A stretch of 64,000 nucleotides of DNA from Curtobacterium luteum (lineage in GTDB: Bacteria; Actinomycetota; Actinomycetes; Actinomycetales; Microbacteriaceae), in NCBI RefSeq assembly GCF_014646995.1, contig NZ_BMOI01000013.1:44820-108819 (forward strand), given 5' to 3'. The notes below the pieces were generated by a model that saw only the letters and a program-made list of their open reading frames with translations, searched no databases and had not been told where the DNA came from. Shown piece by piece: positions 63,235 through 64,000 of this stretch (position 1 is the stretch's first letter; each line of letters begins with the position of its first letter). A program made the position numbers and the translations under genes.

Positions 63235-63954
63235 GTGCCGAACCCGACGCAGCGGCCGCTTCGGATCGGCGACGCCCCCCAACCGCCACGTACGGTACGT
63301 CGACTTGCGAAGCCGCTGACCCCCGCGCCTGGCGAGTGGCTGCAAACCGCCATCAGCCGCTGGGCATTCGACGAGTACGAGTGCTCCCGTCGCAACCTCC
63401 TTGATGCCCTCGGAGTGAGCAACTTGCACCCGATCGAGATCCAGGGCCTCGGAGTCGCGCTTCGCCCCGAGACGGCGGAGACGATCAGTGCAGCGAGCGG
63501 CATACCCTTCCTCCGGCTCTACGCGATGACGCAGTCGATGCGAGATCGCGCTACATGGGACGAGTTCAAGTACGTCCTGCGGGAGGGCTACGCGTTCCCG
63601 TTTCGAGAGCGAGACCTTATTGACGTTCCGTTGTTCCGGGAAGTCGTGCACAAATGGTGCCCGGACTGCCTACGCGAACGGCCCGGAGTGCACGAGATGA
63701 TGTGGCGCCACCCGTGGTTGCACATCTGCTTGAAGCACGCACGCGTCCTCGCCACCACGTGCTCGGCCTGCGGCGAGCAGCCGCGAATCCCCCTCGGCAG
63801 AACCGTGCAGGACTGGGATCCACGCTTATGCCCCAACCGGGTACACGGAGCTCAATGCGCCGAGCTCCTCAGCCGGGCCAAGTCCTCGCACATCGAAGTC
63901 GGTGGACTGCTCTACGTCACGCAGGGGACTGCTGTCGGTTCGGTTGACTCCTGA
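63235..63954 (+). CDS. tniQ: TniQ-family protein (short)
   Basis: 239 residues from GTG 63235. TniQ N-domain pattern: LTPAPGEWLQTAISRWAFDEYECSRRNLLDALG, then the zinc-ribbon segment KWCPDCLRERPGVHEMMWRHPWLHICLKHARVLATTCSACG, given here by its C-P-D-C, W, C-x-x-H, and C-x-x-C landmarks. TniQ selects target sites in Tn7/Tn5053-type transposition. Most TniQ are longer; this ends about 70 residues after the zinc ribbon, so it may be truncated or a short form. Partner tniA/tniB genes would lie beyond the window. Confidence 0.65.
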   Translation: MPNPTQRPLRIGDAPQPPRTVRRLAKPLTPAPGEWLQTAISRWAFDEYECSRRNLLDALGVSNLHPIEIQGLGVALRPETAETISAASGIPFLRLYAMTQSMRDRATWDEFKYVLREGYAFPFRERDLIDVPLFREVVHKWCPDCLRERPGVHEMMWRHPWLHICLKHARVLATTCSACGEQPRIPLGRTVQDWDPRLCPNRVHGAQCAELLSRAKSSHIEVGGLLYVTQGTAVGSVDS

Positions 63955-63983
63955 CCTGTGGGGACGTGGTCCTCGCTGGAAGG

Positions 63984-64000
63984 ATGTCGATCATGGCCAA
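63984..64000 (+). CDS. Possible start of a further gene, cut by the window end
   Basis: ATG at 63984 preceded by GGAAGG, giving Met-Ser-Ile-Met-Ala before the window stops. Too short to identify. Confidence 0.25.

Overview
The window is high-GC actinobacterial chromosome spanning the replication origin. Gene order (dnaB, rplI, rpsR, ssb, rpsF ... parB, parA, rsmG, jag, yidC, yidD, rnpA, rpmH, dnaA, oriC, dnaN, gnd, recF, dciA, gyrB, gyrA, DUF3566, tRNA-Ile, tRNA-Ala, ppiA, rhomboid, crgA, pabA, pknB, pknA, pbpA, rodA, pstP, fhaB, fhaA, tRNA-Leu) is the classic Actinobacteria origin neighbourhood. The gnd between dnaN and recF, the DUF6049 and MurJ pair and the trx genes next to parAB point to Microbacteriaceae; a Curtobacterium-like organism is my best guess, not proven. 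LAYOUT. Positions 1-18.1 kb are an accessory island lying against the 3' end of a tRNA-Leu gene. It carries: (a) a small Cys/Met/His-rich membrane protein with a CsoR-type operator (copper-like); (b) a tightly coupled fluoride-resistance operon with two Fluc/CrcB channels plus spare copies of fluoride-sensitive enzymes (enolase, pyrophosphatase) and phosphoglycerate mutase; (c) a LysR regulator divergent from a TDT/SLAC1-type transporter that is coupled to a UDG-like gene; (d) a seven-gene, mostly overlapping minus-strand operon of unrecognised proteins containing two paralogous large proteins and four small proteins of similar pattern, headed by an XRE-cupin regulator, with near-identical operator-like palindromes at both promoters; (e) a mobile module with two degenerate tyrosine-recombinase-like proteins, a small HTH protein and a DDE transposase. 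From 18.2 to 28.7 kb is the cell-wall growth and division signalling cluster: FHA proteins, PP2C phosphatase, RodA, PBPA, PknA and PknB, then pabA/trpG and crgA. From 29 to 31.9 kb are a rhomboid protease, cyclophilin, a small membrane protein and tRNAs Ala and Ile. From 31.5 to 42.7 kb are the replication genes gyrA, gyrB, dciA, recF, gnd, dnaN, oriC and dnaA, all on the minus strand. From 43.2 to 48.2 kb are rpmH, rnpA, yidD, yidC, jag, rsmG, parA and parB (plus strand), with four parS sites between 46.3 and 49.4 kb. From 48.8 to 57.7 kb on the minus strand are a DUF218 protein, a D-Ala-D-Ala-ligase-like gene with an apparent C-terminal nonsense codon, an aminotransferase, trxA, trxB and an unusual single ORF joining DUF6049 to MurJ. 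From 57.8 to 63.0 kb are the tRNA nucleotidyltransferase, rpsF-ssb-rpsR-rplI and dnaB. Just after dnaB, repeated TGTCGCA motifs and a TniQ-like gene suggest the end of a Tn7/Tn5053-like element running out of the window. HOW IT WORKS TOGETHER. The core encodes replication initiation, supercoiling, ParABS segregation, membrane protein insertion, and Ser/Thr-kinase control of peptidoglycan synthesis. DnaA-box clusters occur at oriC, in front of dnaA, upstream of dnaB, and, less expectedly, between crgA and the rhomboid gene. The most novel-looking part is the seven-gene cassette at 7.8-12.2 kb with its regulator and paired operators.
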